In this document: positions 1 through 8,033 of the stretch, piece by piece
Position numbering within the stretch: position 1 is the first letter of the stretch
Layout: each line of letters starts with the position of its first letter
Assembly (NCBI GenBank): GCA_965276755.1
Contig: OZ255625.1
Span: forward strand, 310,001 to 374,000
Source of the DNA: CAJCIS01 sp965276755
GTDB taxonomy: Bacteria; Pseudomonadota; Alphaproteobacteria; Acetobacterales; Acetobacteraceae
Length of the DNA stretch: 64,000 nt
Reading direction: 5' to 3'
Notes under the pieces: model-generated
Seen by the model: the letters and a program-made list of their open reading frames with translations, nothing else
Databases searched by the model: none
What the model was told of the DNA's origin: nothing
Program-made: the position numbers and the translations under genes

Positions 1-875
1 CCCAGGCGTTCGGCAAAGGCCGCCGTTTTCTGCGGGCTGGCGTGCAGGTAAGGCACCTTGCGGGGCACGCTCTCGATCGTCGTGGCGAAGCGATGCGGCA
101 GGCTGAGCATCGGACAGTGCAGGTCATGCCCGGGCAGGGGGTCCGCCTCGGCGATGAAGCTGACGCCCGGCATGCTGCGGGCCAGCAGACCCAGCAGCGG
201 CGCCTGTGCGCGTGCGACCACCCGCGCGCCGTGCGCCGCCAGAAGCGGGGCATAGCGGATGAACTGGATGGTATCGCCGTAGCCGCCTTCCTGGTGGATC
301 AGGATGGTGCGCCCGGCCGGGTCCTGGCCCGTCCAGGCGGGTGCGGCCATGCCATGCGGGGCCATGCTGGGCGTCGCCCACCGTGCTTCGAACTCGGCAA
401 AGCCCTGGAGGTAATCGCCCGCCATCAGCCGCGCCATGGCGCGGTTGGTGCGAATTTGCGGGTCTGCCGGCGCCAGACTCAGCGCCGTGTCGTGCGCCAG
501 CAGGGCTTCGGGCATGCGCTGCATTTCATTCAGCGCCACGCCGAGATTGGTCCAGCTGCTGGCGTGGGCCGGATTGCCGGCGAGCGCCAGATGGTAGGCG
601 CCGACCGCCTCCTCGTGACGCTGCTGGTGGTGCAGCGCGTTGCCCAGATTGGCCAGCGCCGGCCAGTAGCCCGGCTGGATGCGCAGAGCGACCTGGCATG
701 TTTCGACCGCCGCATCGTGGCATTGGGCGGTGTTGCGAACTGCGGCCAGGTTGCTCAGCGTCTCGGCGTCCCTTGGCGTGGCGGCCAGGATGGCGAGGTA
801 GAAGGCTTCGGCTTTGGCCAGTTGGCCTTGCGCGTAGGCGTGGGCGCCGCGGCGGAGGAGGGTATGGCGGTCCAT
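1..875 (-). CDS. TPR-repeat glycosyltransferase-like protein (C-terminus off the window edge)
   Basis: The frame is open from an ATG at 873-875 to the left edge, so the gene is partial and about 291 residues are visible. The first 150 or so residues are tandem tetratricopeptide repeats, with the typical spacing of A-N-L-G-N-A-L and W-T-N-L-G-V-A-L helices. They are followed by a domain with HQEGGYGDTIQFIRY and LPHRFATTI, resembling GT9-like/ADP-heptose-type glycosyltransferase folds often fused to TPRs in Rhodospirillales. The likely role is glycosylation of a protein or surface polymer; the acceptor is unknown. Rightward open frames over the same bases are shadows. Confidence 0.75.
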   Translation of the reverse strand, partial: MDRHTLLRRGAHAYAQGQLAKAEAFYLAILAATPRDAETLSNLAAVRNTAQCHDAAVETCQVALRIQPGYWPALANLGNALHHQQRHEEAVGAYHLALAGNPAHASSWTNLGVALNEMQRMPEALLAHDTALSLAPADPQIRTNRAMARLMAGDYLQGFAEFEARWATPSMAPHGMAAPAWTGQDPAGRTILIHQEGGYGDTIQFIRYAPLLAAHGARVVARAQAPLLGLLARSMPGVSFIAEADPLPGHDLHCPMLSLPHRFATTIESVPRKVPYLHASPQKTAAFAERL

Positions 876-976
876 GGGGCGCAGTGTGCGCTGGCCGTGT
901 TAAGGAAGGCTGGGGAAGCGGTGCCTGGTAATTAGCGCAAAATCAAGGGCAACTTCGTGACAGCAGACAGGTGGAA

Positions 977-1025
977 GGCCAGGGGCTCAGCCCCCGGACG
1001 CCGCTAAGGACAAGTCCTTAGAACC
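977..1025. repeat. Class B palindromic repeat (short copy)
   Basis: This copy holds a hairpin of the type CCAGGGGCTCAGCCCCCGG followed by GCTAAGGACAAGTCCTTAG. The same two modules recur at 33012-33183 and 55073-55195. It fills most of the gap between the TPR gene and the SDR gene. It has no coding content and probably belongs to a dispersed extragenic palindrome family. Confidence 0.7.
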
Positions 1026-1070
1026 TCTTCCAACGCGGAGCTGGACCTCTCGCCACTGGCCAGTTTGGCA

Positions 1071-1919
1071 TCAGCTCACATTGTTCGCTCCCAAGATTCC
1101 CGCCGATAGCGTCAGGTCGCGGAACTTTGTCGCCTCCTCCGCACGTGCTGCCTCACCTTGCTTGACGTACGCCTGCGCATCCTTGCCGAGGATCAGCCGC
1201 TTCGGAACATCTTGTGTAGCGGACAGCTTCACAACGATATCGGCAATTTTTTTCGGATTGCTTGCCGCGCTGCCATACTCGGCCGTCATCATCTTGTAGG
1301 TCGGACCGACCGACATGGCATACTCAGGCATACGCGGCGGCATCGTCTCGCTCGCCCTATGCTTGAAGTTCGTGCGCATGCCGCCCGGCTCCAGGGTACA
1401 TACCTTGACGTCAAAGGGAGCAACTTCGTCGGCGAGCGAATCGCTAAAGCCGCCCACCGCCCATTTCGCTGCGTGGTACGCAGAATTACCCGGTATCGTC
1501 ATGCGGCCGCCGATCGATGACACCTGGAAGATGTGCCCGCTCTTCTGCTTTCGCATGATCGGCACTGCTGCACTGGTTGTGTAAACCACGCCAAACAGGC
1601 AAGTCTCGATGACGTCGCGGAACGCCTCCGGTGTCATCTGTTCAAATGGGGCGTTGACTTGATAACCAGCGTTATTCACCAGCACGTCCAGCCGCCCATA
1701 AGCGTCTACCGCTCTCTGCACCGCGGCTTTTGCGGCCGCTTCGTCGCGAACCTCCAGCTTCACCGGGCTGATGCGCTCACCGTACTGTTCCACTAGAACA
1801 TCGAGTTCTTGCAGCCTGCGTGCCCCCGCTACGACGCGATCGCCCGCCAGCAGAGCGGCTTCTGCAATATTGCGCCCCAATCCACTTCCACTTCCCGTAA
1901 TCAACCAGACTTTTTCCAT
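1071..1919 (-). CDS. Short-chain dehydrogenase/reductase
   Basis: A 282-residue classical SDR. The ATG at 1919 is chosen because it puts the Rossmann motif TGSGSGLG at residues 8-15, the normal place; the open frame extends upstream without homology-like content. NNAG lies at 82-85, the catalytic Ser at about 135 and YHAAK at 148-152. It should be a soluble NAD(P)-dependent oxidoreductase; the substrate cannot be told from sequence. It resembles the large 'SDR with TGSGSGLGR' group annotated as oxidoreductases of aldehydes/ketones. It is followed leftward by a class B repeat and preceded by the FAD-protein gene on the same strand about 125 bp away, so co-transcription is possible but not shown. 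Confidence 0.88.
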   Translation of the reverse strand: MEKVWLITGSGSGLGRNIAEAALLAGDRVVAGARRLQELDVLVEQYGERISPVKLEVRDEAAAKAAVQRAVDAYGRLDVLVNNAGYQVNAPFEQMTPEAFRDVIETCLFGVVYTTSAAVPIMRKQKSGHIFQVSSIGGRMTIPGNSAYHAAKWAVGGFSDSLADEVAPFDVKVCTLEPGGMRTNFKHRASETMPPRMPEYAMSVGPTYKMMTAEYGSAASNPKKIADIVVKLSATQDVPKRLILGKDAQAYVKQGEAARAEEATKFRDLTLSAGILGANNVS

Positions 1920-2044
1920 ACGTCGACTATCCAATTCGCAAATTCGGGGGTCAGTGAGTGGTTGGTCATTTCTGAAGCCGTGGCATGAAGTTCGCTCCCC
2001 AGCCAAGGCCGCTGCGGAATGCGGCGGGACGGGCAGCGCCGGGC

Positions 2045-3646
2045 TCAACCAGCCAAACTCACCCCCACTGCCTCTGCCGCCCGTATCCCGTCCACGCCGG
2101 CCGACAATATCCCCCCCGCATACCCCGCACCCTCGCCCGCCGGATAAAGCCCTGGCGTATTCAGGCTGACCATATCCGCCCCGCGCGTGATCCGAATGGG
2201 CGAGGAAGTGCGCGTCTCCACGCCCGTCATCACCGCATCCGCCCGATCAAACCCCGCAAGGCGGCGGCCGAACGCCGGCAGAGCCTCGCGAATGGCGGCT
2301 ACGGCGAAATCGGGCAGGCATTGCGCCAGGTCCGCGGGTGTCACGCCCGGCTTGTAGGACGGCACGACCGATCCCAGCGCCGTGCTCGGCCGCCGGGCCA
2401 TAAAATCCCCCACCGTTTGCGCAGGTGCTGCATAATTGCCGCCGCCAACCGCAAATGCCCGCTCCTCCCAATGGCGCTGGAAATCCATACCCGCCAGAAC
2501 GTGTCCCGGATAATCGGCCTGATCGATGCCCACGACGATGCCGGCATTGGCATTCCGTTCGGCGCGCGAATACTGGCTCATGCCATTAGTCACCAGGTGG
2601 CCGGGCTCGGATGCCGCCGCCACCACGGTCCCGCCCGGACACATGCAAAAGCTGTAGACGCTGCGTCCATTCTTGCAATGATGCGCCAGCTTGTAATCGG
2701 CCGCACCCAGCGCGGGATTGCCCGCGTCACGCCCCCAGCGCGCCGCATCGATCATACCTTGCGGATGTTCGATGCGCACGCCGATGGAAAACGGCTTCTT
2801 GTCCAGATGCACGCCCAGCTGGGCTAGGGATGCGAATAGATCGCGCGCCGAATGTCCAGGCGCCAGCACCACGTGCCGCGTGGCGATTTCGCCGCCACTG
2901 GCCAGGCGCACGCCTGCGATGCTGCGGTTCGCATCCAGCAGCAGCGCCTCCACCCGCGTGCCGAAACGATATTCCCCTCCCAGCGCCTCGATTGTCTCGC
3001 GCATGGACTCGACCATGGAGACGAGCCGGAACGTGCCGATATGCGGCTTGGCCGCGGTCAGTATTTCCGCAGGCGCGCCCGCACGGACGAATTCCTCCAG
3101 CACGCGGCGGCCCAAATGGGCAGGATCTCGGATGCCCGACCAGAGCTTGCCGTCGGAAAACGTGCCGGCGCCGCCCTCGCCGAATTGCACGTTGCTTTCC
3201 GGGTTCAGCACCGATTTGCGCCATAGTGCGAACGTGTCCCGCGTGCGTTCGCGCACGATCGTGCCGCGCTCCAGCAGGATCGGGCGAAATCCCATTTGCG
3301 CAAGCGTGAGCGTGGCAAACAACCCGCACGGCCCCGCGCCGATGACGATCGGGCGCGCGAACCCGCCGGCCGGCGCGCGCGCGACGTGGTGGTACGTCAT
3401 GTCCGGCGCCGCCCCTATCCGCGGCGAGCCCGCATGCCGCGCCAGCACGTGCGCTTCGTCGGCCACCTCCACATCCAGCGTATAGACCAGCGCGATCCGC
3501 CCTCGTTTGCGGGCGTCCACGCCATGGCGAAAGACGTGCAGGGTCAGGATGTCTGACTCAGCGACGCCGAGCTGCGCGGCGGCGGCGGCGCGCAGGGCAG
3601 CGGATGGATGATCCAGGGGAAGCTTGATTTCAGTCAGGCGGAGCAT
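2045..3646 (-). CDS. FAD-dependent oxidoreductase of the COG2509 type
   Basis: About 533 residues. The ATG at 3646 gives MLRLTEIKLPLDHP; a TTG nine bases earlier is less likely. An N-terminal domain of about 90 residues precedes the dinucleotide-binding motif VIGAGPCGLFATL (GAGPCG at 103-108). Further motifs are QFGEGGAGTFSDGKLWSG and, near the C-terminus, a second FAD-contact segment GLYPAGEGAGYAGGILSAG. This layout is that of the conserved but uncharacterised FAD-dependent dehydrogenases (COG2509), cytosolic flavoproteins of about 530-550 residues, so it looks complete. The reaction is unknown. It is divergent from the hydrolase gene at 3671, with only 24 bp between the start codons. Confidence 0.85.
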   Translation of the reverse strand: MLRLTEIKLPLDHPSAALRAAAAAQLGVAESDILTLHVFRHGVDARKRGRIALVYTLDVEVADEAHVLARHAGSPRIGAAPDMTYHHVARAPAGGFARPIVIGAGPCGLFATLTLAQMGFRPILLERGTIVRERTRDTFALWRKSVLNPESNVQFGEGGAGTFSDGKLWSGIRDPAHLGRRVLEEFVRAGAPAEILTAAKPHIGTFRLVSMVESMRETIEALGGEYRFGTRVEALLLDANRSIAGVRLASGGEIATRHVVLAPGHSARDLFASLAQLGVHLDKKPFSIGVRIEHPQGMIDAARWGRDAGNPALGAADYKLAHHCKNGRSVYSFCMCPGGTVVAAASEPGHLVTNGMSQYSRAERNANAGIVVGIDQADYPGHVLAGMDFQRHWEERAFAVGGGNYAAPAQTVGDFMARRPSTALGSVVPSYKPGVTPADLAQCLPDFAVAAIREALPAFGRRLAGFDRADAVMTGVETRTSSPIRITRGADMVSLNTPGLYPAGEGAGYAGGILSAGVDGIRAAEAVGVSLAG

Positions 3647-3670
3647 GGACGTCAATAAAGGAGGATTTAG

Positions 3671-4486
3671 GTGAGAAACATCAGCGCAGGGGTTCTGAAC
3701 GTCGCCTATCGGGAGATCGGACCCCCAGGCGGAATACCGATCATTCTGCTACACGGATTCCCCTACGACGTGCACGCTTACGACGCCGTGGCGGCACATC
3801 TGGCGGCCGAAGGCAAATGGTGTCTGATCCCCTTCCTGCGCGGCTATGGGGCCACGGCGTTCCTGCACGCCGACACACCGCGCTCTGGCCAGCAAGCCGC
3901 CCTGGGCGCTGACCTGCTCTCGTTCATGGATGCACTGGAAATCCCCGATGCGGTGCTCGCCGGCTTTGACTGGGGTGGCCGCGCCGCCTGCGTCGTGGCC
4001 GCACTCTGGCCGGAGCGGGCAAGGGGTCTGCTGAGCTGCGGCACCGGCTACAACATCCACAACCTCGCCGGGGGAGAGGAACCGGCCCCACCGGAGAAGG
4101 AGCACCGCCTGTGGTATCAGCACTATTTCCGCACGGAACGCGGGCGCGCCGGCCTGGCAGCCAACCGGGCCGAGCTGTGCCGCCTGCTCTGGCGCCTGTG
4201 GTCGCCGGCATGGGCTTTCGATGACGCAACGTTCGCCCGAACCGTCGCAGCCTTCGACAACCCGGACTTCATCGACGTGGTGATCCACTCCTACCGCCAC
4301 CGCTTCGGCGGTGTGCCCGGCGATCCGGCCTTCGACGCGCTCGAAGACCGCCTGGCTGGCCAGCCCGCCATCACCGTTCCCGCCATCGTCCTGCACGGCG
4401 GAGATGACGGCGTCGATCCACCGCAGGCGGAGGATGGGGACGCGCCGCGGATGTTTGCCGAGACTGTCATGACGCTCCTTCGGTAA
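3671..4486 (+). CDS. Alpha/beta hydrolase, probably inactive (catalytic-His segment missing)
   Basis: A GTG start at 3671 is supported by AAAGGAGGA just upstream. The oxyanion-hole motif HGFP is at 28-31 and the nucleophile elbow GFDWGG has Asp100, as in the haloalkane dehalogenase/epoxide hydrolase branch. The acid-strand motif HGGDDGVDPP is at 242-251. In the family this is followed by some 20 residues holding the catalytic His (GVGH...P.E.P). Here the sequence jumps from DPPQAED to DAPRMFAETVMTLLR, so the His is absent while the C-terminal helix is intact. This looks like an in-frame deletion of about 20 codons, leaving a decaying or non-hydrolytic protein. Repeat A follows 24 bp after the stop. 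Confidence 0.75.
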   Translation: MRNISAGVLNVAYREIGPPGGIPIILLHGFPYDVHAYDAVAAHLAAEGKWCLIPFLRGYGATAFLHADTPRSGQQAALGADLLSFMDALEIPDAVLAGFDWGGRAACVVAALWPERARGLLSCGTGYNIHNLAGGEEPAPPEKEHRLWYQHYFRTERGRAGLAANRAELCRLLWRLWSPAWAFDDATFARTVAAFDNPDFIDVVIHSYRHRFGGVPGDPAFDALEDRLAGQPAITVPAIVLHGGDDGVDPPQAEDGDAPRMFAETVMTLLR

Positions 4487-4509
4487 TTGTCAGATAAGTT
4501 AGGAAAAAG

Positions 4510-4546
4510 CTGGGGGGGATGTGCCATCCCCCCCAGACCCCCCGTC
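4510..4546 (+). repeat. Repeat A, single unit, plus orientation
   Basis: Hairpin stem TGGGGGGGATG / CATCCCCCCCA with loop TGC, then the tail GACCCCCCGTC. It lies 23 bp after the hydrolase stop and about 80 bp before the chosen start of the gamma-glutamyltransferase-like gene. An ATG inside the hairpin is in frame with that gene but gives a proline-rich leader rather than a signal peptide. Confidence 0.95.
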
Positions 4547-4626
4547 ATCAATTTTGGCCTTTCGGGTCTTTGCCTTCCTCTGCCAAGCCGAGTAATCCCA
4601 GCCCCTGTCTGGGAGTGTCGGCCGCG

Positions 4627-6003
4627 GTGGTTTCATTAAATAGTCGGTTGCGTCTTCCCGTATCCCTGGCGATCTCCCTTTCGCTATCGGGCTGCGGCGC
4701 CGTCTCCGCGGTCAAGAACACGATCGTCGGCAGCGACAACAACGGGCCCAAGATCATCAGCGGCTTCATCGGCGGCGCGGTCGCGGACGAACCCCGCGCG
4801 GCACTCGCCGCCAAGCAGGTCCTGGCTTTGGGCGGCAACGCGGCCGATGCTGCGGTCACGCTTGGCTTCATGCTCGCGGTCACCCTGCCATCGCGTGCCT
4901 CACTCGGCGGCGGCGGCGCCTGCCTCGCCTACCAGCCCGGCACCAACACCCCGAACAAGGGCGTGCCCGAGGCCATCCTGTTCATCCCGCCCGCGCCGGC
5001 CACCCGCGCCGGCGACCGGCCCGCTGCGGTGCCCATGCTGGCGCGGGGCCTCTATTTGCTCAGCGCGCGCTACGGGTCGCAGAACTTTGCCGAACTCGTC
5101 GCCCCCGCAGAACAGGCCGCGCGCTTCGGTTTTTCGGTCAGCCGCGCGCTCGCCAACGATCTCGCCACGGTCGCCGGCCCGCTCACCTCCGATCTCACCG
5201 CCCGCGCCGTTTTCGCGCCCGACGGCACGCCGCTGACCGAGGGGGGCCGCCTCCAGCAGCCTGAACTCGGCGGCACGCTGGCGCAGATCCGCACCGTGGG
5301 CGTGGGCGACATGTATATGGGCCTGCTTGGTCATAAGCTGGCCGAGGCGACCGCCCTGGCCGGCGGCCCGATCAGCGTCGCCGATTTGCGCCAGGCCCGC
5401 CCGGCTCTGCTGCCCGTCCTCGACCGCGACGCCGGGCATGACCATGTTGCTTTCCTGCCCCTACCCGCAGATGGCGGACCCCCGACCGCGGCCGCTTTCG
5501 ACGTGCTTGCGCACGACCCTAACGCCGTCCAGCAGGCCGGCCAGGCGAGCGAGGCCGCGGCCGCCCAGGCGCGCGGCGCCGCATTGCCGCCGCTGCCGGC
5601 CTCGACCAGCTTTGTCGTATTGGATCGCCGCGGTGGGGCGGTAGCGTGCGCGCTGACCCTGAACAATCTGTTCGGCACGGGACGCGTGGCACCCGGCACC
5701 GGGATCCTTTTGGCCGCCTCGCCCGCGGTCAAGCCGCCGGCGTTGCTGGCCGCGTCGCTGGCGTGGAATGAGAATTTGCATGCCTTTCGCGCGGCCGTTG
5801 GTGGCAGCGGCCAGAACGCGGCGGCACTGGCGGCGGCCTCGGCGATGGCACAGGCGCTGGCTGGTGGTGGCGTGAATGCGGTGCCTGACCCAGGCCGCGC
5901 CAATATTGCGCAGTGCACGCATTATTTGCCAGGTGATCAGGGTAGTTGCCAATTTGCGGCTGATCCGCGTGGGGCGGGGCTGGCTGCCGGCGCTAATCAG
6001 TAG
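4627..6003 (+). CDS. Gamma-glutamyltransferase-like lipoprotein
   Basis: Related to Ntn-hydrolase gamma-glutamyltranspeptidases, which transfer or hydrolyse the gamma-glutamyl group of glutathione in the periplasm. LGGNAADAAVTLGFMLAV matches the conserved N-terminal GGNAVDAAVA region, and LTLNNLFGTG matches the post-nucleophile TLN..FG.G block. A lipobox LSGC follows a short hydrophobic stretch. The GTG at 4627 gives a usable lipoprotein signal; a TTG at 4648 is the alternative. At about 460 residues it is shorter than typical enzymes (550-580). At the autoprocessing site the usual TTHxSVVD reads STSFVVLD, so the nucleophile Thr is Ser and the His is lost. Activity is therefore doubtful. Ala/Pro-rich linkers suggest relaxed constraint. 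Confidence 0.72.
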   Translation: MVSLNSRLRLPVSLAISLSLSGCGAVSAVKNTIVGSDNNGPKIISGFIGGAVADEPRAALAAKQVLALGGNAADAAVTLGFMLAVTLPSRASLGGGGACLAYQPGTNTPNKGVPEAILFIPPAPATRAGDRPAAVPMLARGLYLLSARYGSQNFAELVAPAEQAARFGFSVSRALANDLATVAGPLTSDLTARAVFAPDGTPLTEGGRLQQPELGGTLAQIRTVGVGDMYMGLLGHKLAEATALAGGPISVADLRQARPALLPVLDRDAGHDHVAFLPLPADGGPPTAAAFDVLAHDPNAVQQAGQASEAAAAQARGAALPPLPASTSFVVLDRRGGAVACALTLNNLFGTGRVAPGTGILLAASPAVKPPALLAASLAWNENLHAFRAAVGGSGQNAAALAAASAMAQALAGGGVNAVPDPGRANIAQCTHYLPGDQGSCQFAADPRGAGLAAGANQ

Positions 6004-6032
6004 GTGAAAAGGCCGTCTTCACTTAAATAAAT

Positions 6033-6068
6033 GACGGGGGGTTTGGGGGGGATGGCACATCTCCCCCA
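6033..6068 (-). repeat. Repeat A, single unit, minus orientation
   Basis: A full unit (GACGGGGGGTTTGGGG... hairpin) between the gamma-glutamyltransferase-like stop at 6003 and the SRAP start at 6098. The flank TTAAATAAAT to its left is half of the spacer seen in paired copies. Confidence 0.93.
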
Positions 6069-6097
6069 ATTCTCGCTTGCTTGCTTGAGTGTTTGTC

Positions 6098-6814
6098 ATG
6101 TGCGGTCGATTTTCAGCCCAGCTCCCCCCCGAACTCCTGCGCCAATTGTTCCAGTCGCGCAATCCGCTGGTCAACGCCGCCCCTTACTGGAACGTGGCAC
6201 CCACCGACCCGGCCATGGTTGTACGCACCCATGCACCCAGCGCCGAGCGGCGGCTCGATGTGCTGCGGTGGGGCCTGGTGCCGCATTTCACCAAGGACCT
6301 GAAAACTGCGCGCCGGCCGATCAATGCGCGCGCGGAAAGCGTGGCAGGGTCAGGAATGTTTCGCGCAGCACTCGCCCAACGTCGGTGCCTGGTGCCGGTG
6401 GCCGCGTTCTACGAATGGCAGGCGATTGCCGGCGGCAAGCAGCCATACGCGATTGCGCGTGCCGATGGCACACCCATGGCGCTGGGCGGCGTGTGGGAAG
6501 GCTGGCGCGATCCGTCGGGCGAAGTGCTTCGCAGTTTCGCCATCATCACAACCGCGGCTAGCGCCGACATGGCCTGGCTGCACGAGCGCATGCCCCAGAT
6601 TGTCGAGCCCGCCGATTGGCCGCTCTGGCTGGGTGAAACGCAGGGCGATTACACCGGCCTGATGCGTCCGGCCGCGCACGGCACCGTGCGGCTGTGGCCA
6701 GTCAGCCGCCTGGTCAATAGCGTGCGAAACAACAGGGCCCAGTTGCTCGACGAGATGACCGACCCAGGGCTGCAGACGCCCCAGGAGGCCGCCGTGGATA
6801 TCAACCCCGCCTAA
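6098..6814 (+). CDS. SRAP/YedK family protein (abasic-site DNA-protein crosslink)
   Basis: A 238-residue SOS response-associated peptidase (YedK/HMCES family). Members form a stable thiazolidine link between the N-terminal Cys and abasic sites in single-stranded DNA, shielding them from cleavage. The ATG at 6098 is chosen because it makes Cys2 the residue exposed after Met removal (MCGRFS). Other conserved parts are visible: INARAES, the active-site Glu in VPVAAFYEW, and HERMPQIV with the catalytic His. Length and motifs are normal. It overlaps the convergent gene 6811-7203 by four bases. No LexA box was recognised upstream; a repeat A unit occupies most of the 5' region. Confidence 0.92.
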   Translation: MCGRFSAQLPPELLRQLFQSRNPLVNAAPYWNVAPTDPAMVVRTHAPSAERRLDVLRWGLVPHFTKDLKTARRPINARAESVAGSGMFRAALAQRRCLVPVAAFYEWQAIAGGKQPYAIARADGTPMALGGVWEGWRDPSGEVLRSFAIITTAASADMAWLHERMPQIVEPADWPLWLGETQGDYTGLMRPAAHGTVRLWPVSRLVNSVRNNRAQLLDEMTDPGLQTPQEAAVDINPA

Positions 6815-7203
6815 ACGATTGCGCCAATTTCCGCTTCGAGTCCCTGCGCAATATCGGCCGCGCGGATCATCAGAAACGTGCCCGACCAATTGCCATGTAC
6901 CGTCCAGCGCCCCTCGATTTCCAGCCCATCCTCGCTGATGGTGCCCGTATAACGCACCGCGTCGTAATGCTGAAATTGCCCGTCATAGATCTTCAGCCAT
7001 GTGATCGAAAAACCGCTCCTGCGGCCCTGCAGCGTGGCGGCAATCGTCAGGCCTCTCGCATCACCCACATTGCCGACTTCCTCCGTGGCGCCGAGCAGGG
7101 TGCCTTCCGTGTCCGTCAGTGTTGCGGTGAAGGGGACCGGCTCCTGGGCGATCGGGTAATTGTAGAAGCCTTGCCAGGTGCCGGAGAGGTCCAGGTTTTT
7201 CAT
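6811..7203 (-). CDS. Conserved hypothetical protein
   Basis: A 130-residue protein beginning MKNLDLSGTWQGFYNYP. It has no signal peptide or membrane segment. The alternating hydrophobic pattern with LSGTWQG..., F.ATL.., GF.I.W and Y.GTI..DG..I.G.W suggests a small beta-barrel (lipocalin/avidin-like fold), but this is inference from pattern only. The purine-rich GGAGG needed for initiation is not obvious near the ATG. The gene is convergent with the SRAP gene and preceded by a class C repeat. Confidence 0.7.
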   Translation of the reverse strand: MKNLDLSGTWQGFYNYPIAQEPVPFTATLTDTEGTLLGATEEVGNVGDARGLTIAATLQGRRSGFSITWLKIYDGQFQHYDAVRYTGTISEDGLEIEGRWTVHGNWSGTFLMIRAADIAQGLEAEIGAIV

Positions 7204-7216
7204 GGGGAGGAAGCAG

Positions 7217-7250
7217 TTCTTTCTTGAAAGAAAGAACCAAAGAACTTTTG
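7217..7250. repeat. Class C repeat (TTCTTTC/GAAAGAA hairpin)
   Basis: TTCTTTCTTGAAAGAAAGAA forms a hairpin and is followed by CCAAAGAACTTTTG. A longer relative occurs as an inverted pair at 18315-18449. It sits just upstream of the 6811-7203 gene on the minus strand. Confidence 0.65.
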
Positions 7251-7373
7251 CGAGTTAGGGCGCGATGGTGAAGGCATAGTGGCCACCTTAGACAACCAGA
7301 CCATGCGCTTGCAATTAAGGCCTCAGTAACGCTCGTGGCGCATTATACGGCCGTCCACACAGAGTAGCGCCCG

Positions 7374-7565
7374 ATGAGCTCAATCTCTCCGGTTACAAAT
7401 ACCCCTCTGGCGCAGCCCCCGCGCCATGTGGGCCCAACGACGGGCAGGGCCGGTCAGTCGCCGCCCGCCAAGTCCACCACGGGTTCGCCCGCGCGTCAGG
7501 ACGGCGCCAGGACGACTGGTCCAGCGCAGCACAGAAGCGGCCAGAAGCTTAATCTGACGGTCTGA
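7374..7565 (+). CDS. Possible small Pro/Thr/Gly-rich protein
   Basis: A 63-codon frame opening at ATG 7374 (MSSISPVTNTPLAQPP). It is low-complexity and basic, with no recognisable domain. There is no clear ribosome binding site upstream, and its 3' end overlaps the thioesterase gene on the other strand. It is kept because it fills an otherwise empty 345 bp gap and its codon-position GC pattern is plausible. It may equally be a chance open frame. Confidence 0.25.
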   Translation: MSSISPVTNTPLAQPPRHVGPTTGRAGQSPPAKSTTGSPARQDGARTTGPAQHRSGQKLNLTV

Positions 7566-8025
7566 TCCCCGGCTGCACCGCGGCCGGCGAACGTGTGCGA
7601 AAGACGCCGCTGCAACGCAGGACCGGCGCGTCCTCGATCGTTAGCATACCTTGCGCAAAGACCATGCGTCGGGTGCGGCTCAGCAGCGTGCCTGTCCCCT
7701 CAACCCAGCTTCCAAGCGGCGCCGGCGCGAAAAAATCCAGCGACATGCTGACCGTAAAGAGAAAGCTGTCGTGCAGACCCGCCTGGCGAGACGCGGCCAG
7801 CGGCAGAACCATGTCGGCAATGGAGGACAGCCATCCGCCATGGCAGATGCCCGCCGGATTGCAGTGCCTCTCCAGAACCCGGAAGCCGAAGGTCGCATCG
7901 CCGGCATCGCTGCGCACGTAGAGCGGTCCATTCGCCTGAATATAGGGGCCGCCAGCTATTATCGGCCGAAAGCCCTCCGGACACGCCCACGCCTCCTCAG
8001 CAACGCCGCGCGCAGGACCGTGCAT
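7549..8025 (-). CDS. Hotdog-fold thioesterase (PaaI/4HBT type)
   Basis: 158 residues. The 4HBT signature HCNPAGICHGGWLSSIADMVLPLAA is spread over residues 54-78, with the active-site Asn-Pro and HGG motif, followed by SMSLDFFAPAPLGSWVEGTG, the second long beta strand of the hotdog fold. It probably hydrolyses acyl-CoA thioesters as a dimer or tetramer in the cytosol; the substrate is unknown. It lies 8 bp upstream of the stop of the DEAD-box helicase gene's coordinates and runs on the same strand, but is downstream of it in transcription, so the two may be co-transcribed. Confidence 0.85.
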   Translation of the reverse strand: MHGPARGVAEEAWACPEGFRPIIAGGPYIQANGPLYVRSDAGDATFGFRVLERHCNPAGICHGGWLSSIADMVLPLAASRQAGLHDSFLFTVSMSLDFFAPAPLGSWVEGTGTLLSRTRRMVFAQGMLTIEDAPVLRCSGVFRTRSPAAVQPGIRPSD

Positions 8026-8033
8026 CTGCGCGC

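Noticed and set aside
42..935. 297-codon open frame on the plus strand
   Set aside because: It is the shadow of the TPR/glycosyltransferase gene on the minus strand; its translation is Arg/Gly/Ala/His-rich without domain content.
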